In this document: positions 35,623 to 43,899 of the stretch, piece by piece
How positions within the stretch are numbered: position 1 is the first letter of the stretch
Layout: each line of letters starts with the position of its first letter
NCBI RefSeq assembly: GCF_026240905.1
Contig: NZ_JAPEVI010000001.1
Coordinates: 372,001-436,000 of the forward strand
Direction of reading: 5' to 3'
Length of the DNA stretch: 64,000 bases
Origin: Roseibium salinum
GTDB taxonomy: Bacteria; Pseudomonadota; Alphaproteobacteria; Rhizobiales; Stappiaceae
Program-made: the position numbers and the translations under genes
Notes under the pieces: generated by a model
What the model saw: the letters and a program-made list of their open reading frames with translations, nothing else
Told to the model about the DNA's origin: nothing
Databases searched by the model: none

Positions 35623-35830
35623 CCTGCCGGACCTTCCCTCACTCCGATGCCCCGCCATTGGAGATCAGCTCACGGGCCACGACTGTACCGACGTAGAATC
35701 GGATGCCCGGATTTCGTGAAAAATGGAAGCGCAGCCCGGGGAACAAATCCGGGATGCGGATTAAAGCCGCGCTTCACTTCGAGTTAATGGTGCCCAAACA
35801 GAATGGGAGGCCCGGGCACCTGATGGGTAT

Positions 35831-37159
35831 TCAGGCCTGCGACTTCAGATCATCCCATTCTTCGCCGGCCATCTTTAATGCGTCCACAGTCGACGCATTG
35901 CCAAGGATCGCCGACTGCCAGGCTGATCCGTTGGTTTCGTTCCAGTCGCCGAACCAGGGCGTGATCACGTCTTTCTTCTGCGCGAGTGCCTGTTGCTGCT
36001 GGATGATCTCCACGTCGGCGTATCTGTTGTAGGCCGCCTGGATCTCGGGATCCTGGAAGAGCGACTTGACGCCGAATCCCGATCCGAGATCGAGGAACAG
36101 GTACTTCTGGAATGTGTACTCGCCGTCCGCCTTTCCGCCGAACCACTCGATCAGTTTCGCGGCATTCTCGGCGCGGGACTTGTCGGCAGCGGCCTGTGAC
36201 GACATGCCGTGGAAACGCATCCAGCCCACGGTGGCATGGGAGCCGTCGGTGCCCATGGGCATCAGCGCCTGCTTGACGCGCCCTGCGATCTGCGACTGCT
36301 CCGGGTCGTTGAGCATGGCCAGCCGGTATTTCGGCAGCAGCGCAAAGGCGTGGTTGCCGGATGCGAACGCCTTGAGGCCCGAAAGCTCACCGGTTTCCAG
36401 GCAGCCGCCGGAGACGATCTTGTGCTTGTGGACCGCATCGACGACCCATTGCAGCGCCTTGACCGCACCGTGCTTCTCGTCCTGCATGACCGCGTTGCCC
36501 TGGTCGTCGGTGAAGCGCCCGCCCTGCGAGAACACCATCGCCGACATGAATTCGATCAGCCAGCTCTCCTTGGCCATCGCCAGCATCACCGGAAAGTCGG
36601 AGATGCCTTTTTCCTTCATGACGAGCGACTGTTCCACGACCTCGTCCCAACTGGACGGCGGTGCGGAAAAACCGGCTTCCGCCAGCTTGTCGGCATCGTA
36701 GAGGAACCCCATGAAATCCGTGTAGTAGGTCAGGCCGTACTGCCGGCCGTCATAGGTCATGGAGTCCGTGCAGAATTGTTCTGCGTCGCTGTTGTATTTC
36801 ATCAGGGCGTCGAATTCATCGACCGGAGAAATCCAGCCTGCCTCGGCCCATTCGGGCAACCAGGCATCGGAAACCCACATGACGTCCATCGGCGCGGCGC
36901 CGACGAATTTGGTGACCATGGCGTCACGATACTGCGCCCAGGGCGAGTTCGCGTATTCGACGGTCATGCCGGTCGACTGCTCGAAAGCGGCCAGGTGGCT
37001 CTTGACCAGGTCGACGGCAGCCGACCACGTCTGCAGGTTGATGGTGTCACCAGCGGCCAGCGCTCTCATGCCCGGCATTGCCATTGCCGCCGCACCCGCC
37101 ATTGCCGTGGTCTTCAGAAATTCGCGCCTGCCGAGGCTGCGACCTAAACCGTACTTCAT
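35831..37159 (-). CDS. ABC transporter extracellular solute-binding protein
   Basis: 442 residues from ATG 37159, behind GGGAGAAGG. The N-terminus has a twin-arginine-like signal (LGRREFLKTTAMAGAAAM) with cleavage near A37. The mature part is a family-1 (CUT1) binding protein: INLQTWSAAVDLVKSHLAAFEQSTGM, WVSDAWLPEWAEAGWI, YGLTYYTDFMGFLYDADKL and many Trp/Tyr residues expected in the binding cleft. It sits first in the importer/hydroxylase operon, with a TetR-type operator about 100 bases upstream. The ligand is unknown. Confidence 0.93.
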   Translation of the reverse strand: MKYGLGRSLGRREFLKTTAMAGAAAMAMPGMRALAAGDTINLQTWSAAVDLVKSHLAAFEQSTGMTVEYANSPWAQYRDAMVTKFVGAAPMDVMWVSDAWLPEWAEAGWISPVDEFDALMKYNSDAEQFCTDSMTYDGRQYGLTYYTDFMGFLYDADKLAEAGFSAPPSSWDEVVEQSLVMKEKGISDFPVMLAMAKESWLIEFMSAMVFSQGGRFTDDQGNAVMQDEKHGAVKALQWVVDAVHKHKIVSGGCLETGELSGLKAFASGNHAFALLPKYRLAMLNDPEQSQIAGRVKQALMPMGTDGSHATVGWMRFHGMSSQAAADKSRAENAAKLIEWFGGKADGEYTFQKYLFLDLGSGFGVKSLFQDPEIQAAYNRYADVEIIQQQQALAQKKDVITPWFGDWNETNGSAWQSAILGNASTVDALKMAGEEWDDLKSQA

Positions 37160-37598
37160 TTGCCTTCTCCCTTGCACGCACCCTCCCGGCGCATGATCGC
37201 CGCGGACTTGCGGGGATCTTCCCCTCTCCGGGCAACAAATACGTAGCAGCGGTTTCGTTTGTCGTCAACTGACGACTTTGTCGCATTCGAATATTTGAAT
37301 AAATGGTTCTCATTGCTCAGGATTCCGTCCTTGGGGATTTTTCGATGGAGTGTAATCGCGTCGCGGGGGCCGTTTTATTATGGTCAAACGGACTTTCGGC
37401 CCGGTGAGCCGGGCCCTCCGCGCGGTGCCGGAGACTGGGGACGGGCCAGGCTCAGGACGCCCGACCGTTTGCCAGTGCGGCAGGCAACCTCGCGCGGCGA
37501 TGTGGGTTGATCAGAGCGATCCTGTCATCGGGGAACCGGCCCGTGGTCATGTCTGCACGGCCGATCGTCTCCCCAGAAAGTTGTGCACTGAACGGGTT
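37160..37598. other. Intergenic region before the importer operon
   Basis: About 440 bases between the binding-protein start and the tetR stop. It holds the operator at 37261-37276 and a minus-strand promoter-like pair overlapping it (TTGACG, 17-base spacer, TACGTA). A GC hairpin GGCCCGG-TGAG-CCGGGCC at 37398-37415 may end the tetR transcript, though no T-run follows. Confidence 0.5.
37261..37276. promoter_or_regulatory. TetR-type operator O1 (GTCGTCAACTGACGAC)
   Basis: An inverted repeat, GTCGTCA-AC-TGACGAC, preceded by TTT. The core TCGTCAACTGACGA recurs with one change at 38378-38391. It overlaps the -35-like TTGACG read toward the binding-protein gene, so bound repressor would block that promoter. 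The regulator is probably the adjacent TetR protein. Confidence 0.75.
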
Positions 37599-38288
37599 TC
37601 AGGATTGCTCGAACTGGGAGACGATCGCGTCGAAACCATTCAGGAAGACGCTGACATGCATGGCCACAACCATGTCCTGGGGGATGACCTGGCTTGCGTC
37701 ATAGATGTGCCGGCGGATCGCATAGTGGGAGACGGCGCCGTGAATGGTCCAGCCAATTTCGTGCACGGCCTCGGGATCGATATCCAGCCTCTTGCCGCGC
37801 TCGCGGGCGGTCTCCGCGACGATCGTTTCCGTGAGTTTGGTGATGATCGAGGAGATGTAATCGGGTGCCATGCCGGCTTCGGCGAGGGAGGAATACAGGA
37901 ACAGCCGCAGCCAGCGCCGGTCCAGGACGTCATCAAGATAATCGTTGTAGAACTTGTTGAGCCGGTCATGCATCGGGCGGTTGCGGTCGCTCAGATCAGC
38001 AAACCATCTTGCCTGGAAGGGGCCCACGATCGCCGTATCGTAGACTTCCTGAAGGAGATCCTCCTTGGTGGGGAAGAACCTGTACAGAAGGCGTTGCGAG
38101 ATCCCGCACTCGGCCGCCAGCGCACGGGTCTGCGCCGTCAGGCCGTACTCTGCAAAAAGCTCGGTCGCCTTTTCCAGGATCTGGGCGCGCCGCTCGGCGT
38201 AGGGCATGCGCTTGACCTTTGCCTTGGACTGGCGCGCCTTCTGCTCCTGAGGCGGGCTTCCCCGCAAGCTGGTAGATTTAGCCTTCAA
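37599..38288 (-). CDS. TetR-family transcriptional regulator
   Basis: 229 residues. A basic N-terminal extension (about 1-30, rich in Lys/Arg/Gln) precedes the TetR helix-turn-helix: RRAQILEKATELFAEYGL, TRALAAECGISQRLLYRFFPTKEDLL. The C-terminal ligand domain is helical and of usual length. It lies between the importer operon and a divergent NIPSNAP gene. Two near-identical palindromes, one at each of these promoters, are its probable operators, which makes it the local regulator of the catabolic island. Confidence 0.92.
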   Translation of the reverse strand: MKAKSTSLRGSPPQEQKARQSKAKVKRMPYAERRAQILEKATELFAEYGLTAQTRALAAECGISQRLLYRFFPTKEDLLQEVYDTAIVGPFQARWFADLSDRNRPMHDRLNKFYNDYLDDVLDRRWLRLFLYSSLAEAGMAPDYISSIITKLTETIVAETARERGKRLDIDPEAVHEIGWTIHGAVSHYAIRRHIYDASQVIPQDMVVAMHVSVFLNGFDAIVSQFEQS

Positions 38289-38376
38289 GATGACCTCTCC
38301 CCGATTTCCTGACGTTCCGATTCACCAAGGTTTGATACCACGAATTGCCCGCAAGTGATAAACCGGGTCGATTTTT

Positions 38377-38392
38377 GTCGTCAATTGACGAA
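38377..38392. promoter_or_regulatory. TetR-type operator O2 (tetR/NIPSNAP divergent promoter)
   Basis: GTCGTCAATTGACGAA contains a perfect 14-bp palindrome TCGTCAATTGACGA (38378-38391) and shares TTTGTCGTCAAYTGACGA with O1. On the minus strand TTGACG here is followed 18 bases on by TATCAC, a plausible tetR promoter. This suggests autoregulation and control of the divergent gene. Confidence 0.75.
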
Positions 38393-38467
38393 TTAATTTT
38401 CTCGAGGCATTGTCGGAGCCGGGGCAAGGTCCCTGACGGCAGACACATCCAGACGAAAGAGTGCAAC

Positions 38468-38779
38468 ATGATCTACGAGCATCGCGTATACCAGGTCACG
38501 GCGGGCCGCGCCGGAGAGTTCCTGAAAATCTACGAGGCCGAAGGGCTCGCCATAATCACCAGATACGCGAAGCTTGTCGGCTGCTGGACGACGGAGAGCG
38601 GCGTCTTGAATTCGGTCGTGTTCATCTGGGCGTACGAGGATTTCGGCCACCGCACCGCGCAGCGGGCAAAGCTCGGCGCCGATCCGGAGTGGCAGGCCTT
38701 CGTGCCGAAGATCCTGCCTTTCCTCGTACACCAGGAAAGCCGCTTCCTGCTTCCCGCTGCCTTTTCGCCCCTGAGCTAG
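38468..38779 (+). CDS. NIPSNAP-family protein
   Basis: 103 residues from ATG 38468 (MIYEHRVYQVTAGRAGEFL). The ferredoxin-like alpha/beta fold of NIPSNAP domains is visible: YEHRVYQV strand, FLKIYEAEGLAIITRYAKLVGCW, then VVFIWAYEDFGHRTAQRAKLGADPEW and a final FLLP strand. Such small proteins often occur in catabolic operons with no defined activity. It is divergent from tetR and shares operator O2, so it is probably co-induced with the island. Confidence 0.88.
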   Translation: MIYEHRVYQVTAGRAGEFLKIYEAEGLAIITRYAKLVGCWTTESGVLNSVVFIWAYEDFGHRTAQRAKLGADPEWQAFVPKILPFLVHQESRFLLPAAFSPLS

Positions 38780-39180
38780 CGAAGGCTTGATCGGTCCGGG
38801 AGACCGCAAGCACGTTCAGCCGATGGCGGAGAGGAGGGTCGCAGCCTTGTGGGCTTTTGCTTTTGGTTCCAATCTCTTATGCGCGGCATCCGTGAACAGG
38901 CATCTGCAATGTCCGGACAACCGACATCGGCCCGACGCCGCCGCGAATGCCCGTTATGCCTGCTCTTACGGATGCCATGTTACATCAACCAGGGATGTCT
39001 TCGGCGTCAAAAAGACAATCGGTTGCTGGTGATGTCAAATCCCGTCATGGACAATATCCAGATGGCTTGATGATGGACATCGACACCTCGGTCGTGGACA
39101 TCCCCGCTGGCAATCGGGCCACGACGGACGAGCAACCGACCTGAAAGACCGGTCGGCGACCGGGGCATAACCCGCAGCTT
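38780..39180. other. Intergenic region, no gene seen
   Basis: About 400 bases between the convergent NIPSNAP and otnI genes. The short frames here lack ribosome sites and family features. The only structure is the GC hairpin at 39149-39163, just past the otnI stop. Confidence 0.45.
39149..39163 (-). terminator. Possible terminator after otnI
   Basis: CCGGTCG-G-CGACCGG. On the minus strand it is followed by TCTTTC. The stem is short and the T-tract broken, so this is a weak intrinsic terminator for the otn operon. Confidence 0.4.
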
Positions 39181-39984
39181 TCAGGCTGCGGCAGTCGATG
39201 GCGATTGAGCGTTCACCTCATCGTATGCTGAGAGCCAGCCCAACCCTTCTTCGGTGGTTCTTCCGCGGGGTTTGTATTCGGCGCCGATGGGACCAGTGAA
39301 GCCCATTTCGCGGATTGCCGCGATGAGGTTGGGGTAATGAACCTCGCCATCATCCGGTTCTCCCCGGTCGGGGACGGCCGCGATCTGAATGTGCCCGATC
39401 ACATCCATATGCCGACGCAGCCTCTCGGTAAGGTCACCTTGCATGATCTGGGTGTGGTAGCAGTCGAACATCAGGCGAAGATTGGGCAGGGCGAGGGCGC
39501 CGATCAGGTCCGCCGCCTGCTCGACGCGCGAAATGTGGTAACCGGGCACGTCGCGATGATTTATAGGCTCTATCAGTATGTTGAGCCCGGCGGTCGCAGC
39601 AACATCGCAGGCATATTTCAGGTTGGCTCGGTAGGTCGTGTCCGCCTGCGCACCTGCGTCGGTCTTGCCGGCCATCACATGCACGTTGCCGGCGCCAATT
39701 GCCGCGCCGTACCTCACCGCCATATCGATCGCATCGCGCGCGTCCTGCTCGCGCCCCGGGACGGCGGCGAGTCCGAAGTCGCCGGCGAGAACGTCACCTG
39801 GCACGGTGTTGAGCCCCAGCATCGACAGCTCGGTCTCCCGAAGTGCTGCCGAAATCTCCGCGGGAGGCGTGCTGTACGGAAAATGACATTCCACGGCGGA
39901 AAAACCCGCAGCTTTTGCAGCGCGGATCCGGTCCGGCAGGGCGAGTTCGGTGAACAGAAAACCAAGATTGGCCGAAAAGTTCAT
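39181..39984 (-). CDS. otnI: 2-oxo-tetronate isomerase (hydroxypyruvate-isomerase family)
   Basis: 267 residues. TIM-barrel of the xylose-isomerase-like group: MNFSANLGFLFTELALPDRI, VECHFPYSTP, catalytic Glu in LNILIEPINHRDVPGYH, LRLMFDCYHTQIMQGDL and the GEVHYPNLIAAIREMGFTGPIGAEYKP end with the second Glu. With otnC, otnK and ltnD alongside, it fits OtnI, which interconverts 2- and 3-oxo-tetronate. The start overlaps the otnC stop by 4 bases. Confidence 0.9.
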   Translation of the reverse strand: MNFSANLGFLFTELALPDRIRAAKAAGFSAVECHFPYSTPPAEISAALRETELSMLGLNTVPGDVLAGDFGLAAVPGREQDARDAIDMAVRYGAAIGAGNVHVMAGKTDAGAQADTTYRANLKYACDVAATAGLNILIEPINHRDVPGYHISRVEQAADLIGALALPNLRLMFDCYHTQIMQGDLTERLRRHMDVIGHIQIAAVPDRGEPDDGEVHYPNLIAAIREMGFTGPIGAEYKPRGRTTEEGLGWLSAYDEVNAQSPSTAAA

Positions 39985-40628
39985 TCCCAGTCCACTTCGA
40001 ATTTGGTGACCACAGCAGAAATCTGTTGCGGCGTCAGCCCGATTGCCCCTGCACCACGCAGGATAAGTGCCAGCTTCGCGGTTTCTTCCAGTTCTTCCAT
40101 CGCATAGACGGCGGCCTCAAGATCTTTCGCGGCCACCACCGGGCCGTGATTGGCGAGTACGACTGCAGAACGTCGCCCGCCGAGCCCGCGCACTGCCTCG
40201 CCCATCCCGGGGTCACCCGGTACGAAGAACGGCAGGAGCTTCACCTTGCCGAGGCGCATGATCGAATAGGCTGTGAGGGGCGGCAGCATGTTGTCGGGAT
40301 CGGTTTCAGGCAACATCGACAGCGCGACGGCATGGGTGGAGTGCAGGTGCACCACCGCGCCCGCACTCCTGCGCGTTTCGTAGAAGGCCGAGTGCAACGG
40401 CATTTCCTTAGTCGGTTTGTCGCCGCTCACGAGGCGGCCGTCCGTATCGAATCTCGAGAGCCGCGCCGGGTCGAGCCGGCCGAAGCTCGAGCCCGTGGGA
40501 GTGACAAGCAATCCGCCGTCTTCAGTGCGCACCGAAATGTTTCCGGACGCTCCGCCGGTGAGGCCACGCTCGAACATCGAAGCGGCCCATGAGCAAATTT
40601 CCTCGCGCAGCCTCGTTTCGCTAGTCAC
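39981..40628 (-). CDS. otnC: 3-oxo-tetronate 4-phosphate decarboxylase (class II aldolase family)
   Basis: 215 residues. The class II aldolase/adducin fold is clear: ERGLTGGASGNISVR, VTPTGSSFGRLDP, the Zn motif HLHSTHAVALS and VVLANHGPVVAAKDLEAAVYAMEELEETAK. OtnC decarboxylates 3-oxo-tetronate 4-phosphate to dihydroxyacetone phosphate. It overlaps both neighbouring genes by 4 bases. Confidence 0.92.
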   Translation of the reverse strand: MTSETRLREEICSWAASMFERGLTGGASGNISVRTEDGGLLVTPTGSSFGRLDPARLSRFDTDGRLVSGDKPTKEMPLHSAFYETRRSAGAVVHLHSTHAVALSMLPETDPDNMLPPLTAYSIMRLGKVKLLPFFVPGDPGMGEAVRGLGGRRSAVVLANHGPVVAAKDLEAAVYAMEELEETAKLALILRGAGAIGLTPQQISAVVTKFEVDWE

Positions 40629-41877
40629 GCACCATGCTCCATGAGTCTGGCCGCCTTGGAAAAGAAGTCCTCCGCGCCGAAATTGCCGGATTTGAGAGCC
40701 AGCACCAGGTCGGGCGCGGCGCGCAGGACGGGCACGCCCGGGTCGATTTCCGGGCCAATTGCCAGTTCGTGCGGGGCCAGTGCCTCGACAACCGCGCCGG
40801 AGGTCTCGCCGCCTGCCGCGATCAGCCGCGTCACGCCGCCTGCCACCAGCAGACGCGCGGTCTCGGCAAAGAAATTCTCGAAGGCGGCAGCAATCTCATC
40901 CTTTCCGTAGCGCTCCTGCGCCAATTGCACGACTTCCGGTTCTGCCGAGGAATAGATGAGGGGCAGGCCAGCCTGGGAGAGCGCCCAGCCGGCCGCTTGC
41001 TCAGGCGAGGTCTCGCCGGACATCAGCGCCTCGGCGGTCACTTCGAATGCCGGGTTGCTCTGGCGATGACGGTTCACTTGCCCGCGTGTGGGCGTTGAGC
41101 AGGAGCCTGAAAGGGCCGCAGCGGCTCCCCCTGCCCTGCCCAGTCGCGGCTGGCGGCCGATAGCAGGCCTTGCAGACGGAAGTTCTCGGGCAGGCCCATC
41201 GCGATACCGGAACCGCCGGTGACGAGCGCGAGTCCGTCGGCGGCCCGGCCGAGTGCAACCAGGTCAGCGTCGTCGACCGCATCGGCCACAAGAAGCCGCC
41301 GGCCTGCCGCGTCTTCGCTCCGCATCCGCGCCCGGATCGCATCGGGCCCTGCACGGACGACTCGCGCCGGCACGTGCCCCACGGGACCCGTCGTCTGCAG
41401 CCCCAGCCAACGGCGAAGATCGGGATCGGTCATCGGGGTGAGCGGGTGGTGTTCCATGCCGCTTTCGTTGAGCAGCTTGTCATGGACGAAGAGGTGCCCC
41501 TGGTAAATCGTCCGCCCGGCCGTGGGAAATGCAGGGCAGACGAGGACCTCACGTGCGCCGAGGGCCTCGGCCAGCGCCTCCGCCACCGGCCCGATATTGC
41601 CTTCAGGCGTTGAATCGAATGTCGAGCAATACTTGAACAGGAATTGACGGCACCCTTGCGCCCGCAGCCAGTCGAGCGCGGCGAGCGACTGAGCCACGGC
41701 CTCGGCCGGCGGGATGGAGCGCGATTTCAATGCCACCACGCCGGCCTCGACGTGAGGTGCGGCAGACCGGTTCGGCACGCCCACATATTGCACCGTGCTC
41801 ATGTTGGCTTTTGCCAACGTGTTGGCCAGGTCGCTCGACCCGGTGAAATCGTCACCGATACATCCCAGCAGCATCAT
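40625..41877 (-). pseudogene. otnK: 3-oxo-tetronate kinase (DUF1537), frameshifted
   Basis: Two frames make one OtnK-type kinase of about 417 residues, the usual size. The N-terminal frame (41877 to about 41131) starts MMLLGCIGDDFTGSSDLANTL and includes FKYCSTFDSTPEGNIGP and VTGGSGIAMGLPENF. The C-terminal frame resumes just past the break as GAAAALSGSCSTPTRGQV, the expected nucleotide-domain strand, and continues to AAGGETSGAVVEAL, IGPEIDPGVP and LALKSGNFGAEDFF, ending at 40625. The break is a five-G run on the coding strand (forward C-run 41127-41131); one extra G restores the frame. Its flanking sequence nearly equals that of the RND break. All catalytic parts are otherwise present, so decay would be very recent, or it is an error or slippage site. 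Confidence 0.9.
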
Positions 41878-42773
41878 GCTTCTCCGGGGAGCTTGAGCCC
41901 GGCAGCGCGGGCGTAGACCTTGACCACCGCCGCATCGTCCGCCTGTCCGTCACCGGCTTCCACAGCGGCGCTGAACTGGGCAAGCGCGCTCTCGGTCACC
42001 GGCAATGGCAACCCGGCCGTCTCGGCGATCCCGGTGACGATACCAAGATCCTTGAGCCAGATATTGACCGCCGAGCGCGGCTTGTAATCCGCCTCGACGA
42101 CATGCGGCGCACGGTTCTCGAACATCCAGCTCGTGCCGGCGGATTGCGATATCACCTCGACCACCCGGGACAGGGGGAGCTTCTGGCTCGCGGCGAAGGC
42201 CAGGGCCTCGCCGGTCGCCGCAATGTGGATGCCTGCGAGCAACTGGTTCACGGCCTTCATTGCGCTGCCCATGCCTGCCTCACGTCCGAGGTCGAACAGG
42301 TTGGCGGCCATCGCATCGAGGGCCGGGGCCGCGCGGTCGAACGCATCCTGCGCACCGGAAGCCATGATCGAGAGTTCTCCGCGGGCGGCGCGCACGGCAC
42401 CTCCCGAGATTGGCGCGTCGAGATACAGAAGGCCAAGCGAATTGACACGTTCTTCCATTTCACGTGCAAACGCGGGTGGGACGGTGGCACAAGCGACGAT
42501 CACCGAGCCGCGGCGCATGGCGTCGGCACAACCCTGCGGGCCGAACAGCACCGTTTCGATCTGCTTCGCATTCAGCACAACCAGTACCACGATATCGCTA
42601 TCGGCCACCGCATCGCCGAGCGGCGTGGCCAGACCGCCATCGCGGGTGAGAGCCTCGGCCCTGGCGGGATCGATGTCGACACAATGCACTGTGTATCCGG
42701 CCCGCAGGAGCGACTGCGCCATGCCGAAGCCCATCGATCCGAGGCCGACGACCGTTATTGTTTCGTTGTTCAT
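41874..42773 (-). CDS. ltnD: L-threonate dehydrogenase-like NAD-dependent oxidoreductase
   Basis: 299 residues of the 3-hydroxyisobutyrate-dehydrogenase family: VVGLGSMGFGMAQSL Rossmann motif, LDAPISGGAVRAARGELSIMASG, catalytic Lys in GSAMKAVNQLLAGIHIAATGEA and GTSWMFENRAPHVVEADY, which resembles LtnD. Clustered with otnK, otnC and otnI, it would oxidise a tetronate (L-threonate or D-erythronate) to the 2-oxo acid. Its stop overlaps the otnK start by 4 bases. The exact tetronate stereoisomer cannot be told from sequence. Confidence 0.88.
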   Translation of the reverse strand: MNNETITVVGLGSMGFGMAQSLLRAGYTVHCVDIDPARAEALTRDGGLATPLGDAVADSDIVVLVVLNAKQIETVLFGPQGCADAMRRGSVIVACATVPPAFAREMEERVNSLGLLYLDAPISGGAVRAARGELSIMASGAQDAFDRAAPALDAMAANLFDLGREAGMGSAMKAVNQLLAGIHIAATGEALAFAASQKLPLSRVVEVISQSAGTSWMFENRAPHVVEADYKPRSAVNIWLKDLGIVTGIAETAGLPLPVTESALAQFSAAVEAGDGQADDAAVVKVYARAAGLKLPGEA

Positions 42774-43016
42774 CTCTCTTGACCTCTAGTCGTCCGTAAA
42801 AAGGCTCAATGGCTTTTGTCCACGCCTGCTAACGGGCCTGCCACCCCATGGAGTATTCGCGCGAGGCAAATGTTGGCGCTTTCCGAATGCTCCGATGGGG
42901 ATCGCGTCATGGAAACGCACGGTTCCTGTAAGAGGCGCGTCCGGCGCGACGCTGGTTCCCCAACCAGCGGCACCCCTGCTGCATCCGGGTGTGTCGATAC
43001 CGTGCCCGGCGTGCGA

Positions 43017-43865
43017 TCAATCCGCTTCCTGTTCGAGGAAAGCCTTGAAGGCGGCACCGTAATCGGGATGCCAGCGTGACAAGGGTGGGCGGTTCTGTGT
43101 TATGTCGCCGGCCGCCCAGGCAATCCGCTTTTCATCGGTTGCCCGGTCGACCTCGTTGTCGGGACAAAGAATGTAGAAATCGTCCCGGCCGAGTGCGTCA
43201 AAGAGGAAGTCGGCAGTCTGGTCCGGCGTCCAGGCGCCTGCGGGTTTCTCGGTACGTCCGTTCGCGGTCAGCGGCGTGAAGACGAAGCCGGGGATCAGCA
43301 ACCGCGCTTCGGTCATGCAGCCCTCGGTGTTGCGCAATTCGTGTTGCAGCGCTTCCGTGAAAGTCTTCACGGCGGATTTGGACACATTGTAGGCCGGGTC
43401 GCCGGGAGGTGTCGTGATCCCCTGCTTTGAACCGGTGTTGATGATCAAGCCGGGCCTGCCTGTGGCGATCATGCCGGGCGCGAAGATTTGCGACCCGCGG
43501 ATGATCCCCCACATGTTCACGCTGATAATGCGTTGCCAGTTGTTCTCGGCATCGAAGATCGAGCTGCCGGGCTGGATGCCGGCATTGTTGACGAGCACAC
43601 TGACGGGACCGACTTCGCTTGTCACCCGCCGTTCCAGCGCTTTCAGCGCCTCCGGGTCCGCCACATCGGTCGGCATGGCGAGCGCCTCCGGCGCCCCGGC
43701 CGCGCGAACAGCTTCGACAGCCGCATCGAGGTCCTGCCCGGGCAGGTCGGCGATGCAGACCTTGAGGCCTTCGCGCCCGAGCCTGCGCGAAATCGCCAGC
43801 CCGATGCCCGAGGCGCCGCCGGTGACCACTGCCACGTTGCCGCTCTGGATTGCCGGATGCGTCAT
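43017..43865 (-). CDS. Short-chain dehydrogenase/reductase
   Basis: 282 residues from ATG 43865. Classical SDR motifs: VVTGGASGIGLAISRRL (TGxxxGIG), LVNNAGIQPG (NNAG), and an active-site region TGSKQGITTPPGDPAYNVSKSAVK with YxxxK. The catalytic Ser position reads NTGSKQG. The C-terminal part is longer than usual and aromatic-rich (WHPDYGAAFKAFLEQEAD). It sits between the LacI regulator and ltnD on the same strand, so it probably oxidises or reduces a sugar-derived intermediate. Confidence 0.9.
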   Translation of the reverse strand: MTHPAIQSGNVAVVTGGASGIGLAISRRLGREGLKVCIADLPGQDLDAAVEAVRAAGAPEALAMPTDVADPEALKALERRVTSEVGPVSVLVNNAGIQPGSSIFDAENNWQRIISVNMWGIIRGSQIFAPGMIATGRPGLIINTGSKQGITTPPGDPAYNVSKSAVKTFTEALQHELRNTEGCMTEARLLIPGFVFTPLTANGRTEKPAGAWTPDQTADFLFDALGRDDFYILCPDNEVDRATDEKRIAWAAGDITQNRPPLSRWHPDYGAAFKAFLEQEAD

Positions 43866-43899
43866 GTCGAATGTGTCCTTTACTGTTTCTGCACGTTTG

